Shown here: piece after piece, positions 12,801 to 26,281 of the stretch
How positions within the stretch are numbered: position 1 is the stretch's first letter
Layout of the letters: each line of letters opens with the position of its first letter
Assembly: GCF_028583425.1 (NCBI RefSeq)
Contig: NC_072794.1
Coordinates: 31,865,232 to 31,929,231, forward strand
From: Eublepharis macularius
Taxonomy: Eukaryota > Chordata > Lepidosauria > Squamata > Eublepharidae
Direction of reading: 5' to 3'
DNA length: 64,000 nucleotides
The notes under the pieces: model-generated
Seen by the model: only the letters and a program-made list of their open reading frames with translations
The model's database searches: none
Told to the model about the DNA's origin: nothing
Position numbers and translations under genes: made by a program

Positions 12801-15800
12801 GCTTCCTCTTTTCCTATTGCCTTCAACTGTTCCTAGCATTATTGTTTGGTCTTGGACTAGAAAGAATAAAAATCCAGCAGATGAATGTTTGAAAATGAGT
12901 AGTTTTTAAGAATACCCTGTTAATCACTATATCTGACTAGGTTTGTATTTTAATGTTGCTCTTGTACATTCAGTGACAACATTTAAATTCACTTGTATGT
13001 CCTCTAGTTTTGAAATTACTATGCAACATTGCTCAGAACTTCTCCTTGTTATGCAGAAACAATGACCATATGTATTCTGGAAGGGAACATACATTTTTAA
13101 GAGTAATTGAACTATGCTAGTGTGTGGTGGAGAGGAAGGAGCAAGATAATAAAATCTTGTATAGATCGTCGTCGTCCTTCTGTGCAGCCCCACATTGGGA
13201 CTGCGCAGGCGCAGGCCAGCCACGGAGAAGATTCTTTTAGCTTCTAGAATTGTGACGGGGACGTTCGGGCCCACCGCGCATGCGCGCCGGTGTTCCCGCC
13301 AATTTTGAAAGTACAAGTACCCGAACGTCCCCGGCATTCCCTCAGTTCCTTTTTCGCCGCCGTTCGAAAAGGTTCTTTAGCTGCCGCTCGTTTCTTCAGA
13401 GTTTTTTCTCTTGTAAGTTAGTGTTTCCTCGTCCATCTGTGGGAAACACCTTCACCATGTCCCAATCATCTTTGTTTAAAAAATGCCAGCAGTGTGGCAC
13501 TAAAATGACCCACTCAGACGGTCATGACCTGTGCCGTATCTGTTTGGGCGAGGGGCACGTCGTGGAGCGCTGTAAGTTCTGCATGGCCTTCACCCCGAAG
13601 GCGCGGAACGACCGCAAGGCCAGGCTCCGAGCCTTCCTTTGGGACGCCAACCTTCTGCCGCCTAAGCCATCTGGATCGTCCGGGAGCAGGCCCAGCTCTG
13701 TCGCTCCCTCGCCGGCTCCACGTAAGTCGCCGGAACCGCTCCCCTCGGATCCGACGGGGCCGCCCGTTCCGGAGGGCTCGACTGCCTCCGGTTCCGTGAG
13801 TGCTTCATCCAGCCGGAAGGCGAAGAAACGCGCTTCTTCGAAGCCTTCTTCGAAACCTTTGGCCACTGAGGCTTCTTCGGAGCCCCCGCCAAAAAAGGCA
13901 AAGGCCAGGTCGAAATCCAAGAGCCGTGCTTTATCGCCGGCCCCGACTTCATTGGCTGGTTCGCCTCCCAGATCGGCCCCTCCTGCTGAGGACGTCAGGA
14001 GTCTCCTGCACACCCCGTCGCCTCCTCGTACGCCTCCTCCGGTGGTTCCAGACGACTATGAATCGTTCCCTTGTTTTTCGGAACCGTTCCACGAGTTTGA
14101 ACGCTCCCTGCCATCCGCTCCGGTCCCGTCGGAGGTCTCCGTTCCGTCGCAGCCAGTCTTGTCGGTTCCGGCGCCGTTTCACCGATCCGTTCCGGTGCCC
14201 GCTGCTCTACCTCCTTGGCAGCCTGTCCCGGGCTTTGGGAACGTGGCTTCCTGGCAAGATTTCGTGGCTTGGATCCAGCAGTCCGCCCCCTTCCTGCCTG
14301 GCCCATCGGCGCCCTTGACCTCGGTTCCGGCACCGTCGACTCTGCCTCTTGCTCCGCCTGCCGCTCGGCCGCATCGCCATCTTTCGGCTCCCGAGCCTTG
14401 TACCTCGGTTCCGGCGGAACGCCCTTCGGTTCTGACACAGACCCCGGCGGCTTTCTCCGACTCCGAGGATGAAGAGGGCCTGGCGTCTCCGTCAGAGTAC
14501 TCCTCGGACGTGGCCTCCGACCCTTCCCCTGATGATGCTGTGGGGGAGCTCCGTTCGTCGTCCCCTAATGACGACTACAGAGTATTCACGGAGCAGCTGG
14601 TCCGGATGGCCGCAGTACTGGAGCTTGATGTCGCCTCCTCAACCTCAAAACCCAAGAGCAAGCTGCTGGAGCCGTTGTACTCTGGGTCTCCTGCCTCGTT
14701 CCCCCCTGTTGAGGATCTCGTCGACAATGCCCTCGCGCTCTGGCAGACCCCTGCTTCCGTGCCGCCTACGGCCAAGAAGGTCGAGAAATATTATCGGCTC
14801 AAACAGGAGGATTGCCCTTACCTCTTCACCCATCCGAAACCCTCTTCCATCGTGGCCGAGGAGGGTCAAGCTCGGTTCTGACGCGGTTCCTCCTCGGCTC
14901 CGTCGGATCGAGAGGGCAGAAAGCTAGATGGCATTGGTTGGAAGGTGTATTCTTCGGCTTCCCTGGGGTTCCGTATCGCCAATTTCCAAGTGATAATGGG
15001 CTCCTACAATCTCTTCTTGTGGAAGCGACTATCCTCCTACCTCTCTGACCTTCCCGACGATCGCCGTAACTTGGTCAAGGCTCTCCAGGCTGAGGCTTTC
15101 CGGTTGTCGAAACAACAGATGACAGCTGGCAAGGACGCCGCCGACTCTGCTGCACGTGCAATGGCATCCTCAGTGCTCTTGCGTCGGCACGCCTGGCTTC
15201 GATCTACAGCCCTGCCCCCCGAGAAGAAGGCCAAGGTCGAGGATTTCCCGTTTGAGGGTCCCCAGCTCTTCTCGGAGAAAACGGATGAGTCCCTTTCTCT
15301 CATGAAGAAGAACCAGCAGACGGCCAAGTCCCTCGGGGTTGCGCCTTCGGTTCCGCAGTCGGGTCCGAGGTATCGGTACGGCAAGTTCCGGTCCTATCAG
15401 TCCCCCTACCAGCAGTTCCAACAGCGCCAAGGAAGGTTCTTCTCGGGCCAATCCTATGGCCACCGTTCCTACTCTGGCCAGCAGCGCCATTCTTCGAGAC
15501 GCTCCGGCCGGTCCAAGGGGCGCCAGCAGCCTCCCTCGCCCAAGCCCTCGACTTCGGCACAGAAGCCCTCGGTCTTCTGACTACGCCAGGACGCTTCCCA
15601 GTTGGCCTCCAAGGACGCTGTTGATATCTTGTTCTTGGACAGGCTACGGCCTTTCTTGCCCCGTTGGCAACTCATTACTACTGATACCTGGGTCCTCTCT
15701 ATTGTGGCCTGTGGTTATAAGTTATCGTTCACCACTGCACCCCCTCTTTCGCACCCCCCTCGTTGTGCTTCTTGTTGTAATGTTGTTTTACAAAATAATG

Positions 15801-18800
15801 TTTTGGAGCTGGTTAACAAAGGTGCTGTCCGGGTGGTCGATGTCTCTACTTCCCCTTGGGGGTTTTACTCGAGATATTTTCTTGTGGATAAGAAAGATGG
15901 GGGGTCTCGACCCATTTTGGACCTTCGGGCCCTTAATACCTACTTGAAGGTGGAAAAGTTTAGGATGCTTACCCTGTCACGGGTCTTGGAACTCTTGGAG
16001 TCAGGCGTCTGGATGGCCATTTTAGATCTCAAAGACGCCTACTTCCACGTTTCCATCTTTGAGGGCCACAGGAAATATCTCCGTTTTGCCTGTGGTGGCG
16101 CCGTTTATGAATACACGGCCTTGCCTTTTGGCCTGGCCTCGGCGCCCAGGGTGTTCACAAAATGTATGGCCACCGTGGTGGCTCATTTACAGTCTAATGG
16201 CTGTTTTGTTTACCCGTATTTGGATGACTGGCTCCTGGTGGGTCCCTCCGCTGACTCCCTCCGAGACTCTGTTGCCCTCACCTTGTCCGTGCTAGACGGA
16301 CTGGGGCTAGTTGTTAACTTGGGGAAGTCTGTTTTGTCCCCAGGTACGAGCATTAGGTTCATCGGGGTCCACTTCGACTCTCTGCTGGGTCGGGCTTATC
16401 TACCCCCGGACCGCTTGCACAGGCTGTCCTCCCTGGCCCGCCACTTCGTGCATAACCGGTTCCAAACTGCCCTCCTGATTGAAACGTTGTTGGGCCTCAT
16501 GGCCTCCTCCACAGGGGTGGTATTTTTTGCACGCCTGCACATGAGGCCTCTGCAAAACTGGTTTGTTCGGGTTTTCAACCCCCTCACTATGAGTCAACAT
16601 CGTGGGTTTTCCATCCCGAGGGTGATACAGCGGTCCTTGCTGTGGTGGACTGTCCCTGAGAATTTGTCCAAGGGTTGTCCTTTTGGTCCCTTCCTGCCGG
16701 AGGTCACCGTCTTTACGGACGCTTCCAATCTAGGCTGGGGAGGGCGTTGTGGACGACTGTCTGCTCAAGGTGTTTGGTCCTCCCTTGAGGTGAACATGCA
16801 CATTAACCTCTTAGAGCTTAGAGCGATCCGTTACTCCCTTGCTTCTTTTGCAGATGTCATTCGGAACAAGAGGGTGCAGGTCCTGTCGGACAATACCACG
16901 GCCTGTTACTATCTCAACAAGCAGGGAGGAACGGTCTCGCTCAAGCTCTGCAGGGAAGCGACTACGCTCTGGAACTGGGCCATTACCAACAACGTCCTGC
17001 CCAAGGCCGTTCATATTGCTGGGGAGATCAACACAGCAGCAGACACGCTGAGCAGGGTGTTTTTGCCCCAACACGAGTGGTCCCTCAACAGGGCTTACCT
17101 CCACATGGTTTTCCGCATGTGGGGCACCCCGCTCGTCGACCTCTTCGCCACGTCCCACAACACACAGGCTCCCCTGTTCTGCTCCCGGGCCGGGATTGGC
17201 CATCGCTCCCTGGGGGATGCCTTCCAGATACCCTGGTCTCCAGGGCTCTTTTATGCCTTCCCGCCCTTCCCGCTCCTTCACAAGGTCCTCTCCAGGATCA
17301 GAGCCTTCCGGACCCATTGTATCCTGATTGCCCCTCGGTGGCCTCGCCAGGACTGGTTCCCCCTTTTACTCGCCCTGTCGCAGGGGCGATGTCTCCCGCT
17401 GCCACACGCCCCAGACCTGCTAGTCAGGGACGGGGTGTGGCATCACGATGTGGCAGTGCTAAATCTGACTGCCTGGCTCCTCTGCACCCCGGCGTAGGCC
17501 TCTCTACTAGGGTGCTTAATGTGATCTTGAATGCCCGAAAACCGTCTACCAGGTTGTCCTACCAGAGGAAGTGGTCACGTTTCTCCAGGTGGTTAGCCCC
17601 CAAAGGGGTTTCTCCTTTCACTTGACCGCTACCTGTCATTCTGGACTACCTCCTGGACCTGTGCTCCCAAGGTCTGGCGTTCTCCAGTGTTAAAGTGCAT
17701 ATGGCTGCTATCTCTGCCTTCCATGAGCAGATTGATGGGAAGACTGTGTTTGCACATTGGCTGTCCAAACAGTTCCTGAAGGGCCTATTGAAGTCCTTTC
17801 CTCCTAGGGCCCATCCTATTCCTCAATGGAGCCTGACCCTGGTGCTCTCTCGTTTGATGCTCTCCCCTTTTGAGCCCCTGTCTACCTGTCCCTTGCCTCT
17901 GCTCACGCAGAAGGTGGCCTTTTTGGTAGCGGTCACTTCCTCCAGGCGGGTAGGGGAGTTGTCTGCTCTGAGGTGTGACCCCCCCTTCCTGCAGTTCTTC
18001 CCCGGTACGGTCATGCTCCACACTAGTATGCAGTTCCTGCCCAAGGTGGTTTCCAAATTTCACCTGCGACAGAAGGTGGTCCTCCCTTCCTTTTTTCCTA
18101 CACCCTCTTCCCCAGAGGAACGTACTCTACACACATTGGATGTGAAACGTGCTTTATTGTTTTATTTACATCGCACCAAATGCTTCAGGAAATCTCCTGC
18201 CCTGTTTTTGTGTTACTCTGGCCCTCGCAAGGGCTCACCAGATTCTGCCCAGTCTATCTCTCACTGGATTGTGTCTGCGATTAAACTTTGTTATCAGCAA
18301 GCTGGAGTCCGGTGCCCGTTGTTGATTACTGCTCATTTTACTCGAGCACAAGCTGCCTCTGCTGCCTTCCTGCGAGGAGTGCCGCTCCAGGACGTCTGCC
18401 AAGCTGCAACGTGGTCTACCGCTGACACTTTCATCAAACATTATTCTATAGACGTAAATGCACGCCGTGAATCCGCTGTTGGCACGGCTGTTCTGCATTC
18501 TTTGTTCACCTAGACACTCACACCCGCCCCCATTGGTGAGATGCTAGCTATTCTCCCAATGTGGGGCTGCACAGAAGGACGACGACGATAAACAGGGTTT
18601 CTCACCTGTAACTGTTGATCGTCGAGTCTCTTCTGTGCAGACACACATTCCCTCCCACCTGCCCCGCTGTGAGTGCTTGGTTTGCTCAATTGTTTCTCCA
18701 GCGGCTCAGGTGAACTGAGGGAATGCCGGGGACGTTCGGGTACTTGTACTTTCAAAATTGGCGGGAACACCGGTGCGCATGCGCGGTGGGCCCGAACGTC

Positions 18801-21800
18801 CCCGTCACAATTCTAGAAGCTAAAAGAATCTTCTCCGCGGCTGGCCTGCGCCTGCGCAGTCCCAATGTGTGTCTGCACAGAAGAGACTCGACGATCAGCA
18901 GTTACAGGTGAGAAACCCTGTTTGTCTTGCATGACATTTATATCTAAAATGCATGTAATGCACAGATAAACTTGGAGTAGATAAGCACTTAGGAAATGCT
19001 CATTTTAACTGTTTTTTTTAACTGAACTTAATCTCAGGTTTTTCATATTAGTGGAGAAGGGGAACCAAAATCACTAGCAAGAACCAATACATAGCAAGCA
19101 AACTTTAGTTTAAGGAAAAAAATATGAAGAAATATAGGCAGAACTCAATAACTGAATTGTGTATCTTCCAGGTGAAATCACAGACAGAGCTGAGGAAGAC
19201 TCCGGTGTCTGAAGCCAGGAAAACTCCAGTAACTCAGTCTCCAAACCAGGCCAGCAACTCCCAGTTCATCCCCATCCATCACCCGGGCGCTTTCCCCCCA
19301 CTTCCCAGCCGGCCAGGTAAAAGACAAAAGCATGTATCCTTCTCTGTTTGGCTTTGTCTTCCAATGCCTTTGGCATAGCTGGATAGGAAGAAAATACAAT
19401 ATTCGTGCTCCATGACTCATGAATATAAGTGGGTGAACTTTACATGGTACATTTTATTTTTTATTATCAGACATGTGGTATCAATTTCTGTAGTGCTTGT
19501 ATAGTGACAATCTAAAATAGTTTTTATTTTGGTTGTTGTGGATTTTCCAGGCTGTATTGCCGTGGTCTTGGCATTGTAGTTCCTGACGTTTCGCCAGCAG
19601 CTGTGACTGGCATCTTCAGAGGTGTAGCACCGAAAGACAGGGATCTCTCAGTGTCAAACTTTTGACACGGTTTGACACTGAGAGATCCCTGTCTTTCGGT
19701 GCTACACCTCTGAAGATGCCAGTCACAGCTGCTGGCGAAACGTCAGGAACTACAATGCCAAGACCACGGCAATACAGCCTGGAAAATCCACAACAACCAT
19801 TGTTCTCCGGCCGTGAAAGCCTTCAACAGTTTTTATTTTATTTGAAAATAAAATAAAAAGTAAAAAAATAAAATAAGCCTCATACACAATAGAAATAAAC
19901 ATACAATAACAGTAGTGAGACATCTATACGTAAGCATCCATAAAAGGTTTCCAAACATCTTTAATTTATTAGAGAAAGTTAATGATTAAAGTACAGCTGT
20001 ACCAGTCTTAAAAGTACAACTGGAACTGCTTCATAGAAAGTAAATTCCTGTTTTTAAAAGCAGGCCTTTTTTCCGCTGCGTGTTTTGTCTTCGCAGGCTT
20101 CCCGCCTCCAGCATACGTTATTCCCCCTCCTGTGGCTTTTTCTATGAGCTCGGGGTACACTTTCCCAAGTGGCGTTTCTGTCCCAGGAACCTTTCTTCAG
20201 CCGTCAGCTCACTCGCCTGCAGGAAACCAGGTGCAAGCTGGGAAGCAATCCCACATTCCTTACAGCCAGCAGCGGCCCTCTGGACCAGGCCCGATGAACC
20301 AGGGACCTCAGCAGACGCCCTCCCCTTCACAGCAGTCCCTCTCATCCTTACCAGCTCAGGCAACTGCGCAGTCTGCAAGCCAATTACAGGTTCAGGCTCT
20401 GGCCCAGCAGCAGCAGCAGCAACAGTCTCCTACAAAAGCTGTGCAGGCCTTAGGGAAGAGCCCTCCACACCACTCTGGATTCCAGCAGGTGAGGCATTGG
20501 GTAGAAATGGCAACATTCTTCAAGAAGCTGTTGGGACAGTCAGATCTCAAGACTATAGACTACAGTACTGTGAAATGCAAGTTCAATTTTGGGTCCGGGA
20601 AGTTCTCTGAACAAATCTAGGTTAACTCTTACTGCCGTATATTGCAGACTCTAACGTACAAGGAAATGTACAAGGAAGGGGTGAGAGTTAAGAGAAGACT
20701 AAGGATGATGCCAATGTGGTGGTTGGAATGTCAGACTAGCATCTGGGACACCCAGCTTTTGATCCCCACACTGCCATGGAAGCTTGCTGGGTGACCTTGA
20801 GCCAGTCACACTCCTACAGGGGGAGAATAAGATGGAGGAAGGGGAAACAATGTTGCAAGCTGCTTAGGGTCCCCATAAAGGGAGAAGACTGTGGTATAAA
20901 TATTTAAAGGCGTGGGCATGCAGAGGGGGAGCAGTGCAAAGGCCTCTTTAGGGGGCTTACATAGTACTTGTACAGCAACTGAGACTGCGTACAACATTTT
21001 AAATTTGCTAGCTTTCCCGAAAGCTGGGGTGGCCAGTCTTTTTAACCCCCGGGCTCTTAATGAAGGATTTGGAGTCAGTGCAGCTTGTCAGACTCCTGCA
21101 GCACTGACGAGACAAGACTGCATCTGCTTGAAATCCTTCTGCATTAAAAATGGATAAGCCCTGATGCTGAAAGGTTAGTCCATCCTTCTTTGGCTCTGCC
21201 TACTAGGACACTTTTCAGCTTTTCTCTCTCATCTTGAGGTCCAGGGACTTTCCCCTCAAATTGAACATTCAGCTGGGTCTTCTTAGAGGCACAGAACTCT
21301 CAAGCCAGCCCCAGGTGTGTTACGGTGTTAGGCCGTGGTTGTTGAAACAGTACATACCGTTTATGTTGAGGCGCACTGTGAATGTGGTACACACTTCAGT
21401 GGAGATGGGAGCAAAAGAATCTTCCTGTCCTTTACCCTGAGATGTGAGGAATCTTACCAAGTCTACTTCTCTGGTAAATTCCAACAAGACCAATTGTGGT
21501 CTTTCTTTTGGCAGAAAGAGGGTATCATTTGGCGCATTGCTCTCTAGGTGGCCCAGGTGGTCACTTCATAAACTGTTGTGCTGAATTTGGGAATGTCTGT
21601 GCTTAGTATTCCCAGGCAGATGCGTCCAAGCAGCTCTGGAACCCTCCTCAGGTCCAAGGCCCTTTGGGGAAGATTATGCCTGTGAAGCAGCCCTATTACC
21701 TTCAGAGTCAGGACCCCCTAAAACTGTTTGAACAATCCTTGCAACCTCCCCTCATGCAACAGCAGCAGCCTCTGGAGAAGAAAATGAAGCCTTTCCCCAT

Positions 21801-24800
21801 GGAGCCATATAACCAGAATCCCTCGGAGGTGAAGATGCCAGAATTTTACTGGGACTCTTATGGCATGGCTGATAACCGCATGTTGATGGCACAGCAACAA
21901 ACTAACATGGACCGCAGGGGGAAGCGGCAACAAGGAGTCTTCCGTCCAGAGCAGGATGCAGTGCCTAGGATGAGTTTTGAGGTAAACGTGCAGCTAAATC
22001 GATGAGTTGCAGGCAGAACGTGAAAGGATATATGCTTGAAACAAATATAAATGGAGTTGTGCGTGGTGACTCTTGCAGGGATGCCAGTTAGGGAGGGTAG
22101 AAGGGGCGTCCCTGGCTCTGTTACTATTTCTGTTTGAGACATATTTAGGTGCATCTGTTTTTCTGTCCTGTTCTGTGCATAGAACGGGTCAGTCTATGGA
22201 TTGACTATTATTAGAATCAAAAATTAGTCACCACTTTTGGCAGATGGCAAGGGGGTGCTGCAAACAGTGTTGAAATATTTGTCCAGCTGGCTGCTAATAG
22301 GGTGTAGGGAGTGGAGCTGCAGGTAGAGAAGAACCTGCGTTCTCTGGATGAAGGCAGCCCTGTTTTTAGCCCCTGACATGCATTCACTTCTCCCTCCTGC
22401 TCATCCAAGAGCAAGTGCAGTACAGGTAACTTTGCCTTCCCCTCTGTAACAGGCTTCACTTGCCCTCAGTGACACACTGTCATAATAACAGAACTGATTC
22501 ACAGCGTGTTTTCTAATTGACTGGGATCATTACATGAAGACAAAGCAGTCTTATGGGAAAGAAGCACAAAATGATGTTGAAGCAGTTGATGTAAGAAGCA
22601 AATGAGTAAGTGGGTGAACAGGCTGGAAAGGGTAAGCTTTTCAAAGCCTTTCACAGGACATTTTGGATTCCCTAGAAGCTCCTTTTGGCATTAAACAAGT
22701 CTGACCCCAAATATTTAGCACAGCCCAAGCTTATATGTAGTACAGGGACCCCCAACCTTTTTGAGCCTGGGGCACCTTTAGAATTCTGAAATGCAACCAC
22801 AGAATGGCTGCCCCGAGGTGGAGCCAGCCACAAAAGAGCAGGGAGCAAGCCTTTCTAAATGAACGTATTTAAAAATATTTTCTGGCATAAACACATCTTG
22901 CCTTCAGTCATACAGTGAACATCCTTCTGCTGTGATTGCAGCTGCTGCCAAAGCAACTTTTTAAAAATCTGCACAGCCAAAGTGGCCAATCAGAAGCCCT
23001 GCTGGGCAACAGTCCCACCTGGCCACACCCACTTTCTAATAACACTTGGTGGTCACCAAGAGAGGAGTCAGTGGGCTTCGTGGCATCCATGGGCACCTCA
23101 TTTGGGACCCTGATATAGTGTAAGGTATTTAAAAAGTATGTATTCTAAGATGCTGCTGCTTGTTTGCATGTTGTCTGTAAGCAGCAGTGGGCTTCTAAAT
23201 CTTGCTGAGGATCTTTCCTCTTCGCTGCTGAAATGGTGCCCCTGATGAGTCACCTGAGTAAGGAGTGGGATGGAGCGTTTGTCCTGCTGTGGGCTGAAAA
23301 GTTGAAGTTCCAGTTTGAGGATTCTTGCCAAAATACAGAGAGGTTATAATGTAGAGTGTATCAAACTATCTCAGTAAGCCTCCACTAGCTAAAATCTAGT
23401 TACTTAGACGTTTAATGTGATGTAAGGCAAATTAAAGGCAGCTCTCTTCTGGGAGCACTGGTTTTTAACCACAATTGGAGAGCAGAGAAATTAAAAAGTA
23501 GGAGCTATGTGAGCCTTAACCTTGACTTAAGGTGGTGGAGTAAGTATTGTTTGGAAAGCCAAAATCTTGTGAAAAGAGGCAGGGCTCTAAAATCTGCCAG
23601 CCCTTGGGATGGGTTGATAGGATGCTTGGTCTCCTTGGTCCAACAGGGCGTCTACTGAGAGGACTTGAGTGTGGGGGCAATTGACTGCACTTAGGTGCTC
23701 ACAGCAGCTTTTAGGGATGCCCAGATTGCTTCAGTTTTTAAAAACAGGCTTGACTTTAACTCTCCAAGAACCCAAAGCAGACAGCTGCTCGAAAGCTGAT
23801 CTTATTGCCTTTTATTAAGTGAGCATAGGCATGTGGAAGTGACCAGAGTAACTTCGTTTGTCTGCAGAAGAAGTAGTCCACCCAAATCCTGTTGAAGTTG
23901 CTTTCCATTTAAGCCAATCATTTGTACTTCTGAATGCACCAGCAGTAGCCAGAAACTAACCATTTAAAAATAGCCTCGATAAGCAGTGTTACAATTCCAC
24001 CAGCAAGCGGAAGATATAAAAGTCTGCCTGTTGTGCCTTCAGCTAAATTAATACTGTTGCAATTAATCTCTCTGTTCCATTACAATGATGTTGTATGATG
24101 ATATATTCACAATTGCTGGGAAGTCTGATTTTATTCTTTGCGATTCACCTGTGAGAGTTTACTAGGAGCACTTTGAAAAGGTGGCACAGATTCCATCAGT
24201 GCCGATGTCCAAATTTTAGTATTCCTAACTTGATATTTGCAAACCTTATCCCAGGTTTTACTGATTTTAGGTATTGGGTAAGGAGCCATGCTATTCAGTG
24301 AGAGACACATGGAAAAGACGATGGAGATATGAGAAGGCCAATAGGAACGAAGCAGTGGGAGATTTGATCTCTGATCATGTTGGCCGTCTACATAAATGCT
24401 AGAAACGAAGTTGGGTAGTAGGGGAGCTGGCTCCTGTACAGTTGGAAGAAATTTTATGATAATGCATCCATTTGTGATCATGCGAATAAATGAATGCTGA
24501 TAAAATTATCTTACAGGATTGAGTCAGATATAACACAGTCCAGTGTTGTTTGTAATTTTCAAGACTAAAATATTGGGCGGTTAACAAAATGTCTTTTTTA
24601 AATAGATTATCATCATTGCAGTAGTAAAAATCACATTCTCCTTAAGGATTACCTAGTAGGGTGGGGTGGGGGGCATAAATTCAAACAATAATATAAAGCA
24701 GCGTGATTCCTAAAACACAAAAATACAAGATAGTTTGTTTGCCTCAACTTTTTCCTCTTTCTGCTCTTCAGTTCTTTGTTCCCCTGTTCTTACCTCTGTG

Positions 24801-26230
24801 AGCTGCTTTTGCATGCTGGCTTAAGCTCATCCTTGCATTCCCTTCTTCTGTCCAGTAACCTGCTTTGCATTCTTTGTGCTTCGTATGGACCTTCGTTCTG
24901 CTCCCATAACCCCCAACCCCCCCAGCCGCGCCTACCTGCTGCTATTCTTGCTTTTCCGTCATCCCTTGCTGCGTCTCACTGTGCTCCTTTCTGTCACTAG
25001 GACCCCAAGAGCTCCCCTCTGCTTCCTCCGGACCTGTTAAAGAGTCTGGCTGCCTTGGAGGAGGAGGAAGAGCTGATTTTCTCTAATCCTCCTGATCTTT
25101 ACCCAGCTCTGCTGGGGCCTCTCGCCTCTCTTCCTGGACGAAGCCTCTTTGTATGTATTTGACTTAATTCTGCTGCTTCTTGCTCTAATTTTGGCATACT
25201 TTTAGTATATTTTTAATTTTTTTTCTTGCGAGGTCAATAGGGCACATGAAATTATATCCCTTGCCGAGATAGTGGGAGAGTTTGAATCAGTGGAAGAGCT
25301 CCACATGCAGGAGATCTGCTGAGGTGAAGCTGTTTTAATAGTTATAATCTTGATCCTAAGGTTGCTGCTTTCTGACCCAATACTTAATTTCTTAAGAGCT
25401 CTGGAAAAGGGGCTGTGAGTTTCCAGGTTCTCTCCTCAGTGTGTGTTTATATGAACTGGAGAGGAGGGGGCAAGTGACCTATGGCAAAACTGTGGCAGGA
25501 GAAGCTTTTCTAGCTGTATGTGTTCTTGCTCTAGAGCATTTAAGCAAGCACAGTCTGAAAAAATTTAAGAAAACTGCAACTTTAACTGATCCAAATTCTG
25601 ATCTCTTGGCTTGCTGTGAGAATTTCCAAGTTTCTCTCTGTCTTGTACCAAAGCCACATGGACTCCTTTCAGAGTACATCAGAAAATTAACAGTGCTTAA
25701 AGAGCAGGAGGTCCATAGGCTGCAATAGAGAACATTGATTTGATTTTCAGTGTTGGCAGAAGTTGGGGGACATTCTTGTGCAGGTCGCATGGTTTATAAG
25801 CCACATGGATCCTACTTTTGAGGGAGTCTCAGGCACTATTTGTCATTCATCTTGGCATCTACACAAAAACAAGACTCACTGAGGCTGTCTGTGTCAAATT
25901 AATGACAGCTGCCTATAGTAAAAACACACAAACCCTGCCTTGCTGGATCAGTCCAAGGGGCTGTCTAGCTCAGCAATCTGCAGCGACCATGCAGATGCCT
26001 CTGGAAATGTTCACATGCTGGACATGAAGTAAATGCATTGCCCTGTTCGTCTCCAGCACCTGGTTGGTACTCAGAAGTTATAATGTTCTGAATTTGTAAT
26101 CCTTTGAGAGAGAGCCTACCGGGACAGGTCTCTTCTTGTGGGATAGAGCCTCCTAATTTATGCCAGGAGCTTCTTCATACAAAAAGTCTTATCACGTATT
26201 TATGATGTACAGATTATACACTGCACAGTA

Positions 26231-26281
<51 letters not shown>

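Larger units (their letters stand above)
13165..18923 (+). mobile_element. DIRS-type tyrosine-recombinase retrotransposon, near complete
   Basis: A 5.8-kb element in the SMG7 intron 9346-19171, same strand as the gene. Order: left inverted repeat 13165-13348, gag 13457-15580, RT/RNase H/methyltransferase-like 15581-17497, tyrosine recombinase 17389-18513, internal complementary region about 18554-18653, right inverted repeat 18712-18923. The right terminus has a 27-nt extension (18897-18923) absent from the left. No target duplication is seen, as expected for recombinase-mediated insertion. It is much richer in GC and CpG than the flanking intron. Gag and recombinase frames are each broken by one TGA; no other disruption was found. 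A recently active, now inactive copy is inferred. Confidence 0.93.

Noticed and set aside
13522..14013. Long - strand open frames within the DIRS gag
   Set aside because: Shadow of a GC-rich, Pro/Ser-rich coding region on the + strand; no independent features.
20400..20425. CAG/CAA run as a free microsatellite
   Set aside because: It is the polyglutamine-coding part of SMG7 exon g, not an independent repeat feature.
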